A DNA stretch of 45,056 nt from assembly GCF_022340925.1 (NCBI RefSeq), contig NZ_JAJDNA010000066.1, forward strand, positions 1-45,056. The letters are read 5' to 3'. The notes under the pieces are model-generated. The model did not search any database. It saw only the letters and a program-made list of their open reading frames with translations, and was not told the DNA's origin. Positions 6,866 to 17,119 of this stretch are shown here, piece after piece; position 1 is the stretch's first letter; every line of letters starts with the position of its first letter. The stretch comes from Thiocapsa sp. GTDB taxonomy: Bacteria > Pseudomonadota > Gammaproteobacteria > Chromatiales > Chromatiaceae. The position numbers and the translations under genes are program-made.

Positions 6866-8335
6866 TTATTGAACCCGAATGTGCGCGTAGATATCGAGGT
6901 ACTCTCGCGCCGGCCGGCTCCAGGAATGGTCTGCATGCATGCCGTTGATCCGCAGCTGGCGAAAGTACTCCGGGTGATGCCGCCAGAGACCGATCGCCCG
7001 CTCCATCGCCTCGCCGAGGGCCGCCTCGGTCAGATCGTCGAACAGAAAGCCGTTACGCTCCTCGAAGGGCCGATCCGAATAGTTTGCGTCGAAGACCGTA
7101 TCGGCCAGGCCGCCGACGCGGCGTGCGACCGGCACGACCCCGTATTTCATTGAGATCATCTGGGTCAGCCCGCAGGGCTCGTAGATGCTCGGGATGAGGA
7201 TCATGTCCGCACCCGCATAGAATAGATGGGACAGCTCTTCGTCATAGGCAAGGACCAGTCGACAATCGGGGTTCGCCGCCGTCTGCTCCTGCATGCGCCG
7301 AAACTGCTCGGCAACCTCGGGGTCGAGTGCGGCCCCGAGGAGCGCAACCTGGCAGCCTTGTGCCATCGCGTAGTCCACGCCGAATCGCAACAGATGGACC
7401 CCTTTCTGGTAATCGAGCCGGCTGACCACCGCGACGATGGGTTTGGCTGCCTCCGCCAGCCTTAAGCGCCGGCGCAGTGCGCGCTTGTTGACGGCCTTCC
7501 CCGGGAGGCGGTCTGGGCCGAACGGCTCGGGAATATGCGTATCGGTCTCGGGGTTCCATACGCGGTAGTCGATCCCGTTGAGCACACCGCCGAATTTGCG
7601 GTCGTGGGTTCGGAGCACACCCTGGAGCCCCATCCCTTGGTCGGTGTGCTGGATCTCCCAGGCATAGCGGGGCGAGACGGTATTGACGAAGTTGGAGAAG
7701 ACGATCCCACCCTTCATCAAATTGACCAACCGGGGATTCCCGGGGTCCTGCAGACGATCCGGCACCATGAGGCGATCGGGGTCGAGCCCGACCTGCAGCA
7801 GGATGGAGGCCCCGACTACCCCCTGATATCCGACATTATGCAGGCTGTAGCAGACGCGGCTCCCGCCCAGGCCGAGGTCCGTGTAACGCTCGTAGAGTAG
7901 CACCGGAACCAGGGCGGTCTGCCAATCGTGACAATGGATAATGTCGGGGCGCTTGCCCGACCTCAACATGAATTCCAGGACCGCCCGGCAGAAGAATGCG
8001 AAGCGATCTGCATCATCCGCCTCGCCGTAGATTCGGCCGCGCTGGAAGAACCGATGCGGCGATTCGGACTCGATGAAGTAGCAGTTGAGATCGTCGACCA
8101 GGGCGGACTCGACGCGACACGGGATCGACTGGTCGAAATAAGCGACTTGGAGATCCCCAACGACTTCGCGCCGAGCGCCGATCAGGTCGAAGCGCAGTGA
8201 GTCGTATCCTGGCAGGAAGACCTCCACGTCCTCACCGACTGCCATGAGCTCGCGCGAGAGGCCGTGCACGACATCGCCAAGCCCGCCTGCCTTCGCGATC
8301 GGCGCGCACTCGGCGCTGACCATGGCAATGTACAT
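6866..8335 (-). CDS. glgA: Glycogen synthase (ADP-glucose)
   Basis: A 489-residue GT5 glycosyltransferase that extends alpha-1,4-glucan from ADP-glucose. The N-terminal ADP-glucose-binding motif is intact (SAECAPIAKAGGLGDVV), with HCHDWQTALVP, the LNGIDYRVWNP region, SRLDYQKG and the C-terminal PSIYEPCGLTQ motif. The start at 8335 has a purine-rich ribosome site (GGGGAGAAAGGGT). It follows the DUF4912 gene by 72 bp and precedes the sufS-sufE fusion by 6 bp. No glgC or glgB lies within the window. Confidence 0.93.
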   Translation of the reverse strand: MYIAMVSAECAPIAKAGGLGDVVHGLSRELMAVGEDVEVFLPGYDSLRFDLIGARREVVGDLQVAYFDQSIPCRVESALVDDLNCYFIESESPHRFFQRGRIYGEADDADRFAFFCRAVLEFMLRSGKRPDIIHCHDWQTALVPVLLYERYTDLGLGGSRVCYSLHNVGYQGVVGASILLQVGLDPDRLMVPDRLQDPGNPRLVNLMKGGIVFSNFVNTVSPRYAWEIQHTDQGMGLQGVLRTHDRKFGGVLNGIDYRVWNPETDTHIPEPFGPDRLPGKAVNKRALRRRLRLAEAAKPIVAVVSRLDYQKGVHLLRFGVDYAMAQGCQVALLGAALDPEVAEQFRRMQEQTAANPDCRLVLAYDEELSHLFYAGADMILIPSIYEPCGLTQMISMKYGVVPVARRVGGLADTVFDANYSDRPFEERNGFLFDDLTEAALGEAMERAIGLWRHHPEYFRQLRINGMHADHSWSRPAREYLDIYAHIRVQ

Positions 8336-8407
8336 ACCCTTTCTCCCCTGTCGGTTTTTTTGATTCTTGGGGGGACACGCCGATGCCGTCGATCCACCCG
8401 TCGAGCC

Positions 8408-9622
8408 CTAGTCATCCCCGGAACGGTCAATCAAAGGCGGCGGGTTGAGCTCGAATGCGCGCCTGATCAAGGCGTCATCCTCGACGCGAATAACGAATTG
8501 AAAGCGCCCCCCCGGCCCAACCCGATAAGGTCGGCCGAACAGATCGATCTCGCAGCCTGGTGCCGCCCGGCCATGGACATGCAGCTCCGCCTCGACCATC
8601 AGCTCCGTGCCGCGGGTCACCGGCTCGCCGTAAGTCAGGCGCGCGATGCGACCGCCGCTGCCCTGCCGATCGAACGACGCGGAGGCAGCCGGTGCGTCAG
8701 GGTCGGCCGAGGGCACGAGGCCCCGACGGCGATCGTCGGGTCCGACGAGCTGGACTGGCGATGTGCCGTCGCGTTCAGGGTGCTCGGCAGGCCGGGCGTC
8801 CGCGCGGCCTCCGGCAAAGACGTCTGGCCAGGACTCGATCTTGCCAGCCCTGACCGCGTCCCGGCCTGCCGCCGCATGGGTCTCTGAGGGGCCGGTCACG
8901 CCGACCGGTTCCCGCCCCGCACCTCGGGTCGGCCGGGGCAGCGACGATGCGGTCGCAACGGAGTCGAGCGGCTGCGGTGAGACATCGCGATCGGAGCCCG
9001 CAATCGGGCCAGACTCCTCGGGTCTCGGCGGCGTCCCCATGCCCCGCCCGAGGCGGAGCCCGACCCTCGCAGGATGGTCGATCGCATTGGAGCGCGCCAG
9101 CAAGACCCAGCCGCCGGTATCGCTGCTCAGACCCAGCTCGGCATCATAACGCGCCGGCCTGTGATCAATCTGAAACCTCTGCTCGCCATGCCCGCGGAGG
9201 CCTGAAAGCCGAACCGGGAGCCGACTCACCCGCTCCGGGCCACCGATCTGGAGACGTCGGAGGCAGAGGACCAGGACCGGCTGAAGACCGTCACGCGCGA
9301 ATCCCGCGACCGCCGGCGCCAGATCATGACTCGCCAGGCGCCAGTAGGCATGGAGATCCGTTTCAAGGCCATCCACGAGAACGACCCCGGTCCCGCGGGC
9401 GAGCAAGGGGAAGCGACGGACGAGCGACGGCGACTCGGCAGCCAGATCAGCCCCCGGGCCATGGGACGGGTCCGGCTGGACATCGGGCTCTCCGTGTTTG
9501 CCCGCCCCCTGCGCGGGATCATTGGGCGCGCCATCCCGAACATCGCCGGGAGATTCCGCTTCATTATTGATCTCGATGTCTCCCAAAACGGACTGCACTG
9601 CGGCCCCGCGACGCCGGATCAC
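8408..9622 (-). CDS. DUF4912-domain protein of the glycogen cluster
   Basis: A 404-residue protein of unknown activity. Two segments fit DUF4912: a central LHAYWRLASHD stretch (about 91-101) and RYDAELGLSSDTGGWVLLARS (about 160-180, quoted in part), the pattern of a glucan-associated beta domain. Between about residues 190 and 320 it is low complexity, rich in Pro, Arg, Asp and Gly. A second conserved part follows (LTYGEPVTRGTELMVEAELHV...GGRFQFVIRVEDD). The start is GTG, overlapping the GH57 stop by 4 bp, so the two are translationally coupled. The context suggests a role beside the GH57 enzyme in storage glucan metabolism; that is inference. Confidence 0.7.
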   Translation of the reverse strand: MIRRRGAAVQSVLGDIEINNEAESPGDVRDGAPNDPAQGAGKHGEPDVQPDPSHGPGADLAAESPSLVRRFPLLARGTGVVLVDGLETDLHAYWRLASHDLAPAVAGFARDGLQPVLVLCLRRLQIGGPERVSRLPVRLSGLRGHGEQRFQIDHRPARYDAELGLSSDTGGWVLLARSNAIDHPARVGLRLGRGMGTPPRPEESGPIAGSDRDVSPQPLDSVATASSLPRPTRGAGREPVGVTGPSETHAAAGRDAVRAGKIESWPDVFAGGRADARPAEHPERDGTSPVQLVGPDDRRRGLVPSADPDAPAASASFDRQGSGGRIARLTYGEPVTRGTELMVEAELHVHGRAAPGCEIDLFGRPYRVGPGGRFQFVIRVEDDALIRRAFELNPPPLIDRSGDD

Positions 9623-10848
9623 TCGCGAAGAGGATCCGACCCGAGCTGGCTCGTGTCGTTCGGCAACCGCGCCGACAGACTCTCTTCCGCCGCATCGAGG
9701 GCAGCGGCCGCCTCGCGCGTCCGGACATAGAGATGCGGGATCCAGGAATCACCCCAGAACAGAAAGCAGCTGGTCTCGGCCTCGAGAATCAGGCGCCGGG
9801 CGCGCGCCATGGCAGCCTCCCAGCCCGGCCCATGGTCCGTGTGACTCTGCATCAGCTGCCAGTAGCGTGCGCTGAGCCGTTCGACCTCCGCGACAGCCTG
9901 TCTCTGGCGCTCGCTGCCCGCCCATTTGGAGAGGTCCTCGCCGGATGTCGAGCCGACATTCCAGGCACCGGTCTGGACCTGGGCATGCGCGACTGGCGGG
10001 ACCTGCTTGAGATAATCGCTGAGGCGCACTGGGGTGATCGGACAGCTGCCAGCACGCACCTGGTCCAGATAGGGTACGAAGAAATGGCCGAAAAAACCGG
10101 AGTCTTCGTGGGTCTGCCGGAACCAGCCGCCGTTCTCGCCATCGGACCAGGTGGTGACCAGCCGCATCTCGTGCGGGCGTGGCGAGCCAGCCGTGCGCCA
10201 CGTGACCTCGTCGCGAAACCAGCCCGGATCGAGTCCGCTTTCCTGGGCGTTGGAGACATCCCGATCGCGCGGCACGACGCCGATACAGACACCTTCGTGA
10301 CAGGCGAGGTAGGGCCGAAAGATATCGCTGATCCCGTCCTCGGGCCGAACATGGACGCCATCGACGACCACGTATTCGTAGCCCGCCTGGACTAGTGCCG
10401 GGATCATGGCCATGGTGAAGGCCATCTCCGGAGGCCAGAAACCCCGCGGGGTCCGCCCGAACACCTCCTGTATGAGGGCACGCCCTCGGTCCAGCTGCTC
10501 CGCCCAATCCGCGCGTGGGATGAGCGGGAAGATCGGGTGGTAGTAGCCCATTCCGATCAGCTCGATATTGTCCGCCTCCCGGTAGCCTTCCAGCATCGCC
10601 GGGATGTCGACGATATGGCGATACCGCTGCACGATGTCCGGGTCGAGCAGTTGCTCCAGCAGGACTCCCGAAAACCCCACGTGCAGACAGGCGACGTCAC
10701 GATACCGCAAGGCGTATCGCACCACCCGCTCGTAACAGCGGATGATCTCCTCGGCCTCCCAGGGATTCGCCTCGATCAGCAGACGCAGGTTTCCCGGCGG
10801 CTGGTGCATGTGCAGCCCGAGGGCATGATAGATGTGGGTCGGAGTCAT
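9619..10848 (-). CDS. Glycoside hydrolase family 57 protein
   Basis: A 409-residue GH57 enzyme. Family motifs in order: HMHQP near residue 14, GMGYYHP near 99, GFWPPEMAF with the expected nucleophile Glu near 136-144, and WSDGENGGWFR with the expected acid Asp near 235. GH57 members include alpha-amylases, 4-alpha-glucanotransferases and branching enzymes; the exact reaction is not settled by sequence. At 409 residues it is shorter than GH57 branching enzymes (over 500). It has no signal peptide, so it is cytoplasmic. It is coupled to the DUF4912 gene by a GTGA overlap and lies between glgX and glgA. Confidence 0.85.
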   Translation of the reverse strand: MTPTHIYHALGLHMHQPPGNLRLLIEANPWEAEEIIRCYERVVRYALRYRDVACLHVGFSGVLLEQLLDPDIVQRYRHIVDIPAMLEGYREADNIELIGMGYYHPIFPLIPRADWAEQLDRGRALIQEVFGRTPRGFWPPEMAFTMAMIPALVQAGYEYVVVDGVHVRPEDGISDIFRPYLACHEGVCIGVVPRDRDVSNAQESGLDPGWFRDEVTWRTAGSPRPHEMRLVTTWSDGENGGWFRQTHEDSGFFGHFFVPYLDQVRAGSCPITPVRLSDYLKQVPPVAHAQVQTGAWNVGSTSGEDLSKWAGSERQRQAVAEVERLSARYWQLMQSHTDHGPGWEAAMARARRLILEAETSCFLFWGDSWIPHLYVRTREAAAALDAAEESLSARLPNDTSQLGSDPLRE

Positions 10849-11029
10849 GGATCCCCACCGTCGCGCGGGAACGCGTATGAGCCTGTCTCAGTCGGCGGCC
10901 AGCTGGGATCGAACGATGCCGAGCGGACGTTTCGATGGCTCCGGGCTCTCCACGGAGGGCCGCGCTGTGGCGTAGACATTATGACAACAGGGGGGGATCG
11001 GTCAAAGTCCGCATCCGGAGCTCGGCGCG

Positions 11030-13120
11030 TCAGCGGCCCTCAAGGACTTGGATGCTGCGCGCGCGCACCAACACGACGGACGCGGTGCTCGCGATCTGGT
11101 CTTCGGGCAGGATGAGGTCGGTGGGACTGGCGCGACCCGTATCCACGGCGGGATACCAGCGCACGTCCCCGATGCCCGGGATCTCGAACCGCTGCGCCTC
11201 ACTGTCCATATTGATCAGTGCGTGAAGCAACTGCTCGCCCTGACGAGCCGGCGCCAATGTGAAGGCGAGCACCCGTGCCGCCGGGTCGTCCCAGGGCGGC
11301 GCTCCCAGCTTGGTCCCGTGCCAGGCGACATCCGGGAGATCGCTGCCCTTGCGCGCCTGCCCGGAGAGGAAATGACGGCGGCGCAGGCTCGCGTGACGCT
11401 TGCGCAAGGCGATCAGGCCGCGCACGAACCGGAGCATCCCGCCGTTGGACTCCACCAACGACCAGTCGAGCCACCCCAAGGGGTTATCCTGACACCAAAC
11501 GTTGTTGTTGCCCTCCTGTGTGCGCAACACCTCGTCGCCGGCCAGGAGCATCGGGATCCCCTGGCTCAGGAACATCAGGGTCAGCAGGTTCTTGGCCTGC
11601 CGCCGCCGCAGCGCCAGGATCTCTGCATCGGAGGTCTCGCCCTCCACCCCGCAGTTCCAGCTCAGGTTGTCATCCGTGCCGTCGCGGTTGCCCTCGCGGT
11701 TGGCGCGGTTGTATTTGCGCTCGTAGGAGACGAGGTCCCACAGCGTGAAACCATCGTGACAGGTCACAAAGTTGACGCTGTTGATCGGTTGGCGCAGGTT
11801 GGCCTGATAGAGATCGCTGCTGCCGGCGAGCCGGGTCGCGATCTCGGGGACCAATCCCGGATCGCCCCGGACGAAACGCCGAACGCTATCGCGGTAGCAC
11901 CCATTCCACTCCATCCAGCGGTATCCGGGGAAGCTGCCGACCTGATAGAGACCGGCCGCGTCCCAGGCCTCGGCGATGATCTTGGATGCGCTCAGCGTGT
12001 CCGAGAGCTCGATTCCCCAGAGGACAGGCGGATTGGCCATCGGTTGACCGTCCGCGTCCCGCGCCATGGCGCTGGCGAGGTCGAAGCGAAAACCGTCGAC
12101 GTGCATCTCACGCACCCAGTACTCGAGTGCATCGAGGATATAGCGCGCGACGAATGGGTGATTGGCGTTGACCGTATTCCCACAGCCCGTGAAGTCCAGA
12201 TAGATGCGCTTGTCGACAGCGTCGAGACAATAGAAGGTCTCGTTGCCGAGCCCCTTGAAGCTCATCGTCGGACCGCCGTTCCCGCCCTCGCTGGTGTGAT
12301 TGAATACGACGTCCAGTATGACGCCGATTCCAGCCTTGTGGAGCGCCTTGACCATGTCGCGAAACTCGCGGCGATGCGTCCCGTGCTCCGGTGTGACACA
12401 GTAGCCGGGATGGGGTGAGAAGAAGCCGAAGCTGCTGTAGCCCCAGAAGTTGCGCAGCCCGGCCTCCCAAACTCCGGGCGGGACGTCCTGCTCGTCGAAC
12501 GCCATCACCGGCATCAACTCGACATGGGTGATCCCGAGATCCTGCAGATAACGAATCTTCTCGATCAGCCCGAGGAAGGTTCCCGGATGCCGCACGCCCG
12601 AGCTCGGGTGCCGGGTAAACCCACCGACGTGCAGCTCGTAGATGATGGTCTCCTCGGTCGCCTGGCGGATCGGTGTGTCGCCTTCCCAATCGTATTCCTC
12701 GGCCAGAACGAGCCCACGGGGCGAATCATGTGGTCGCACCCCTTCGCTCTGGCGGCGCCAGCGATCCCACTGGGAGAGGTTGACGGCGCGTGCCCAAGGG
12801 TCCACCAACTCGACCGACGCATCGAAAAGCCAGCCGTGCGCGCGCGGCTCGAAGGGTCCGTGCAAGCGCCAGGTATAGTGGGTTCCCGGCGGCAGATCGA
12901 CGACCAGGATATGCCAGGAGAAAAAGGTATGGTTGACCTCCGGATCGAGACGGATGATCTGGAACGGCTCTGTGCTGTCCGATCCCTCGTAGAGCAACAG
13001 CTCCGCCCCGCAGGCATGTCGGCTGAACACCGAGAAGTTGACGCCGTTGTCTTCGACGCTGGCCCCCGGGGGATAGCGTCGACCCGGGAGGAACTGAAAC
13101 GGACCTCGAGCGACAGGCAT
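11030..13120 (-). CDS. glgX: Glycogen debranching enzyme (GlgX/isoamylase type)
   Basis: A 696-residue GH13 enzyme that hydrolyses alpha-1,6 branches. An N-terminal CBM48-like domain (about 5-110; VNFSVFSRHACGAELLLY) precedes the catalytic barrel with DVVFNHTSEGG, GFRFDLAS (nucleophile Asp), IIAEAWD (acid Glu) and FVTCHDGFT. The ATG at 13120 begins MPVARGPFQFLPGR; an upstream start at 13267 gives an extra 49 unconserved residues and I prefer the shorter form, although neither has a strong ribosome site. It is the first gene of the minus-strand glycogen block, 181 bp ahead of the GH57 gene. Confidence 0.92.
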   Translation of the reverse strand: MPVARGPFQFLPGRRYPPGASVEDNGVNFSVFSRHACGAELLLYEGSDSTEPFQIIRLDPEVNHTFFSWHILVVDLPPGTHYTWRLHGPFEPRAHGWLFDASVELVDPWARAVNLSQWDRWRRQSEGVRPHDSPRGLVLAEEYDWEGDTPIRQATEETIIYELHVGGFTRHPSSGVRHPGTFLGLIEKIRYLQDLGITHVELMPVMAFDEQDVPPGVWEAGLRNFWGYSSFGFFSPHPGYCVTPEHGTHRREFRDMVKALHKAGIGVILDVVFNHTSEGGNGGPTMSFKGLGNETFYCLDAVDKRIYLDFTGCGNTVNANHPFVARYILDALEYWVREMHVDGFRFDLASAMARDADGQPMANPPVLWGIELSDTLSASKIIAEAWDAAGLYQVGSFPGYRWMEWNGCYRDSVRRFVRGDPGLVPEIATRLAGSSDLYQANLRQPINSVNFVTCHDGFTLWDLVSYERKYNRANREGNRDGTDDNLSWNCGVEGETSDAEILALRRRQAKNLLTLMFLSQGIPMLLAGDEVLRTQEGNNNVWCQDNPLGWLDWSLVESNGGMLRFVRGLIALRKRHASLRRRHFLSGQARKGSDLPDVAWHGTKLGAPPWDDPAARVLAFTLAPARQGEQLLHALINMDSEAQRFEIPGIGDVRWYPAVDTGRASPTDLILPEDQIASTASVVLVRARSIQVLEGR

Positions 13121-13291
13121 GGCGAGTATGGTTCTTGGGTCCGACGATGGCCGGACGGGATTCGGGGGGTCAATGGGTGCAACGAAGGCCGTTAGGATAA
13201 CACGCCGCTCGCGGGCTTGGGCTGGGGTCGGCTTGCGTCCGGGGCGAACCGGTCGCGCCGAACGCACCCCGATGCAGGCGGCGCAATCCGG

Positions 13292-14458
13292 CTATCGCCG
13301 ATTGCATCCCGCGGTCTGGGGCTCCGCCGGAGGCCGCTCCAACCACTGCCACGCGGCGAGCAGGCCCAGCGCCGCGGCGCAGGCGGCGATCCCGAAGGTC
13401 ACCGCCGGACCCTGATCGGCCCACAGGAGACCCCCCATCAGACTCCCGGCGGCCCCGCCCGCGCCGAAGCTCAGGCTGTTGTATAGGGCCTGGCCCCGCC
13501 CCTGGGTGCGCCCGCGGAAATAGCGATGAACGAGATGGATCGCGGCGGCGTGGAAGGTCCCGAAGGTGGCGGCATGCAGGAGCTGGGCGAAGATCGCGAC
13601 CGGCAGAAGTGCCACGAAGCCGCCGATCAGGATCCAGCGCAGCACGGCGAGCGCGAGACTCCAGATCAGCACGAGGCGCGCACCGAAGCGCTCGAGTAAG
13701 CCCCGCATCGCGAGAAACACCACGACCTCGGCGATGACACCAAGGGCCCAGAGCGCACCGACCGCAGATGATGAATAGCCCACGGACGCGAGATGGATCG
13801 AATAGAAGGCATAGTAGATCCCGTGGCTCGACTGCATGAGAAAGCAGGCGGCCAGAAACGCGACGACATCCCGGCGCGTCAGCAGGCTGCGGAGCGAAGC
13901 CGTGGCCTGATCATGCACGACCGGCGCGCTGTCCGGCACGGCCAGTGAGGAGACCCAGATGCCGGCGAACAGGATCAGGACCCAGAGCGGCACCACATCG
14001 AGCGGCGCGGACTCCAGCTGCACGCCAAGGATGCCCACCACCAGGATGAACCCCACCGAGCCCCAGAGGCGGATCAGGGCATAGCCCGAGACCCGGTGAC
14101 GCAGATGGTTGAAGGTCACCGCCTCCATCTGTGGCAGCGAGGCGTTCCAGAAGAAGCTGAACAGGACCATGGCGATCGCGATGGTCCAAAAGCCGTGGGC
14201 CAGGAAGACACCGCCAAAGGTCACGGCCGAGACGAAGGCTGCGAGACGCACGATCGGCATGCGACGGCCGGTCAGGTCGACGATATGTCCCCACAGCATC
14301 GGCGCCACGATCTTGGTTCCCACCAGGATCGCCATGAGCTGGCCGATAGCCAGGGCGTCGAACCCCTTCGACTGCAGGTAGGGACCCCAGAAGGGCACCA
14401 ATGCGCCGAGCGATGCGAAGTAGAAAAAATAGTATCCGGATAGCCGCCAGTAAGGCAT
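13292..14458 (-). CDS. MFS transporter (PPP/HcaT-like family)
   Basis: A 388-residue, 12-helix major facilitator protein. The start MPYWRLSGYYFFYFASLGALVPFW and the loop ILVGTKIVAPMLWGHIVDLTGRR are typical of the phenylpropionate permease-like (HcaT/YcaD) MFS group found across Proteobacteria. The N- and C-halves are separated by the charged loop near residues 180-195. The substrate is unknown. It lies 57 bp after aroC on the same strand and probably reads through from tolC-aroC. Confidence 0.85.
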   Translation of the reverse strand: MPYWRLSGYYFFYFASLGALVPFWGPYLQSKGFDALAIGQLMAILVGTKIVAPMLWGHIVDLTGRRMPIVRLAAFVSAVTFGGVFLAHGFWTIAIAMVLFSFFWNASLPQMEAVTFNHLRHRVSGYALIRLWGSVGFILVVGILGVQLESAPLDVVPLWVLILFAGIWVSSLAVPDSAPVVHDQATASLRSLLTRRDVVAFLAACFLMQSSHGIYYAFYSIHLASVGYSSSAVGALWALGVIAEVVVFLAMRGLLERFGARLVLIWSLALAVLRWILIGGFVALLPVAIFAQLLHAATFGTFHAAAIHLVHRYFRGRTQGRGQALYNSLSFGAGGAAGSLMGGLLWADQGPAVTFGIAACAAALGLLAAWQWLERPPAEPQTAGCNRR

Positions 14459-14515
14459 CGCAACGGGCCTGGAACCCGCAGCGCATCCGCGGGCATTGGA
14501 ATCCTCGCCGAATGA

Positions 14516-15619
14516 CTAGCCGCGGCGGGCGGCCGGTATGGGCGGCGTGGGCGGCACGACCCCGGCGTTCTGGCCGCGCTGGCGCAGCAGGTGATCCATC
14601 AAAACCAAGGCAAGCATGGCCTCGGCGATGGGTGTGGCACGGATGCCCACACAGGGATCGTGCCGACCTTTGGTGACCACCTCGGCGGCCTTGCCGCGGG
14701 TGTCGATCGTCCGACCAGGCAACCGGATGCTGGAGGTGGGCTTCAGCGCGATGCGGACCACGAGATCCTGACCCGAGGAGATCCCGCCGAGGATCCCGCC
14801 CGCATGGTTGGACAGGAAGCCCTCGGGGGTCATCTGGTCGCGATGCTCCGTCCCCTTCTGCTCGACAGAGGCGAACCCCGCCCCGATCTCGACCCCCTTG
14901 ACGGCGTTGATGCTCATCATCGCGTGGGCGATGTCGGCGTCCAGCCGATCGAACACGGGCTCGCCCAGGCCGGTGGGCATGCCCGTCGCGACAAGCGTGA
15001 TGGCCGCCCCGATTGAGTTCCCCTCCCTGCGCAGGGCATCCATGTACGCCTCGAGCCTGGGGACGGTCTCCGCGCAGGGACAGAAGAAGGGGTTGCGCTC
15101 GACCTGATCCCAATCGAGGGCAGCGGGACGGATCGGGCCAAGCTGAGACAGATAGCCACGGACGCAGATGCCCGCGTGCTCGGCCAGGTACTTCCTGGCG
15201 ATCGCCCCTGCGGCGACCCGGACCGCGGTCTCGCGCGCCGAGGAGCGGCCGCCCCCGCGAAAGTCGCGGCGGCCGTATTTCTGGTCGTAGGTGTAGTCGG
15301 CGTGGCCAGGCCGATAGCGGGCGGCAATCTCAGAGTAATCCTTGGAGCGCTGGTCCTCGTTGCGGATCAGAAGCCCGATCGGTGCACCGGTCGTCAGACC
15401 CTCGAAGAGACCCGAGAGGATCTCCACGCGATCCGGTTCCCGCCGCTGGGTGGTGTGCCGCGACTGACCGGGCTTGCGGCGGTCCAGATCGCGCTGCAGG
15501 TCCGTTTCGGAAAGTGCCAGGCCCGGCGGACAGCCGTCGACGATCCCACCGATCGCCGGGCCGTGGCTCTCCCCGAAGCTGGTGACGACGAACAGTCTTC
15601 CGATGCTGTTTCCCGACAT
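14516..15619 (-). CDS. aroC: Chorismate synthase
   Basis: A 367-residue FMN-dependent enzyme that converts EPSP to chorismate, the last step of the shikimate pathway. Signatures are [18 protein letters not shown] near the N-terminus, [28 protein letters not shown], and the late segment [19 protein letters not shown] take [10 protein letters not shown] at 15619 as the start; two codons upstream is another ATG. Its start region overlaps the tolC stop. Length and motifs are complete. Confidence 0.96.
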   Translation of the reverse strand: MSGNSIGRLFVVTSFGESHGPAIGGIVDGCPPGLALSETDLQRDLDRRKPGQSRHTTQRREPDRVEILSGLFEGLTTGAPIGLLIRNEDQRSKDYSEIAARYRPGHADYTYDQKYGRRDFRGGGRSSARETAVRVAAGAIARKYLAEHAGICVRGYLSQLGPIRPAALDWDQVERNPFFCPCAETVPRLEAYMDALRREGNSIGAAITLVATGMPTGLGEPVFDRLDADIAHAMMSINAVKGVEIGAGFASVEQKGTEHRDQMTPEGFLSNHAGGILGGISSGQDLVVRIALKPTSSIRLPGRTIDTRGKAAEVVTKGRHDPCVGIRATPIAEAMLALVLMDHLLRQRGQNAGVVPPTPPIPAARRG

Positions 15620-15621
15620 CG

Positions 15622-16971
15622 TCAATAGGCCGGGGGAGGAATCATGTCCTCGGGATCGAGCCAGGCGTTCCCCTTGGCGAGGATGTCCCGGGTCAGGGTG
15701 CTCGTGGCCTGATGCAGCCGCACACCGTTGATGATGTAGTCGTAGCGCGAGCTCAGATACTCGAACTCGGCCTGGAACAGGAGCCGCTGTGCGTTCAGGA
15801 CATCCACCTGGGTGCGGGTCCCGACCTCCTGGCCGGCCTGCGTGGACTCGAGCGAGGAGCGTGCGGAGACGACCGCGGCCTGTCTCGCCTTGACGTCTTC
15901 GATGCTGGTGAGGACGCCGCGGAAGGCGTCCTTGACCTGTTGGTCAACCTGGCGGCGGGTCTGGTCGAGCCGATCCTGGGCGGCCCGGAAGTTGAAGCCG
16001 GCCTGCCGGGTCCGCGACGCGACCGCTCCGCCCTGATAGATGGGCACATTCAGGGTCAGCCCGACGAAGGCCGTGTCGCTGTCGGTGTTGAACTGGGCGC
16101 CCGAGCGCGCGAAGTCATAGCCCGCCTGGAGGTCCAAGGAGGGGTAGTGGCCGGAGCGCTCGATCTCGATCGTCTTCTTTGCGGCGCCGACTGCCTCGCT
16201 CGCGGCGATGATCCCGTAGTTTGCGCGCAGCGCCGTCTCGGCCCAGACATCGATCTGGTTGGGATCCGGGGGCGCGAGCGGCAGCGTATCCCCAAGCCGA
16301 GCCAAGGGTAGCCGGATCGACCCGACGATCGTGCGCAACGCCTCCCAGGCGTTGTCCAAGGCGTTTTTCGCCGTGATCAGGTCGGCCCGGGACCGGTCGA
16401 ATGCCGCCTGGCTCTCGTTCACATCCGTGATGGCGACCAGGCCCACCTCGAAACGCTGCTTGGACTGCTCGAGCTGACGCTCGTTGGCGCGCACCAGTGA
16501 TTCCTGCACCCCGACCGCATCGGCCGCGCGCAAGACACGGAAATAGGCCTCGGTGGTATCCACCATCAATGAAATCTCGGCGTCGCGAAACTCCGCCTCG
16601 GCCTGAGCGATGAGGTTGTCGGCCTGGCTCAGCGTCATCCAGTTTGCGCGGTTGTAGACCGACTGGCTCACCACGGCCTGCACGCCCTGGGTGCTGAAGT
16701 CGTCTCTGCGGCTGAAGCGGCCGAACTGGCTGTTGCCCCTGGCGTCGACATCCTGGTAGTCGACATCGCCGACCACGCCGAGGTTTGGCAAGAGGAGCGC
16801 GCGGGCCTGTGGCTTGACCTCGCGGGTGGCGAACAGGGTCTGCTCGGCTTCGCGGAGACGGGGATCGCTCTGGACGGCCATGTCGTAGATCTGCAGGAGA
16901 TCCTCTGCCCGACTCGCGGAAGCTAGCCCGCACAGCAGTGCGGCGATCAGGGTCGGAAGGCGTGTTCGCAT
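15622..16971 (-). CDS. tolC: TolC-family outer membrane efflux channel
   Basis: A 449-residue outer membrane efflux protein with a Sec signal peptide ([22 protein letters not shown], cleavage near 22). The mature start [21 protein letters not shown] is the TolC hallmark, and the chain shows the two coiled-coil repeats (for example [18 protein letters not shown] and [18 protein letters not shown]). The trimer forms the exit duct for RND, MFS or type I secretion pumps. No inner-membrane pump partner is adjacent; the MFS gene downstream is not of an efflux family. It is first in a tolC-aroC-MFS unit. Confidence 0.92.
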   Translation of the reverse strand: MRTRLPTLIAALLCGLASASRAEDLLQIYDMAVQSDPRLREAEQTLFATREVKPQARALLLPNLGVVGDVDYQDVDARGNSQFGRFSRRDDFSTQGVQAVVSQSVYNRANWMTLSQADNLIAQAEAEFRDAEISLMVDTTEAYFRVLRAADAVGVQESLVRANERQLEQSKQRFEVGLVAITDVNESQAAFDRSRADLITAKNALDNAWEALRTIVGSIRLPLARLGDTLPLAPPDPNQIDVWAETALRANYGIIAASEAVGAAKKTIEIERSGHYPSLDLQAGYDFARSGAQFNTDSDTAFVGLTLNVPIYQGGAVASRTRQAGFNFRAAQDRLDQTRRQVDQQVKDAFRGVLTSIEDVKARQAAVVSARSSLESTQAGQEVGTRTQVDVLNAQRLLFQAEFEYLSSRYDYIINGVRLHQATSTLTRDILAKGNAWLDPEDMIPPPAY

Positions 16972-17119
16972 CTTGAGATTCCTTGGTCAGGCCCGCAAGC
17001 TCATGTGGCATCCCGAAGGCCGCCAGTATAGGTGACAAGGCGGGCGACTCTCAATCTGCGGGCTCCCGCCCGACCCGGCACCGCCGGTGGCCGAAACCCA
17101 GACCGCGGCACATGCACCC

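Noticed and set aside
10870..10885. Partial match to the MITE end (GAGCCTGTC)
   Set aside because: Only 9 bases match and no inverted partner was found nearby; chance is enough.
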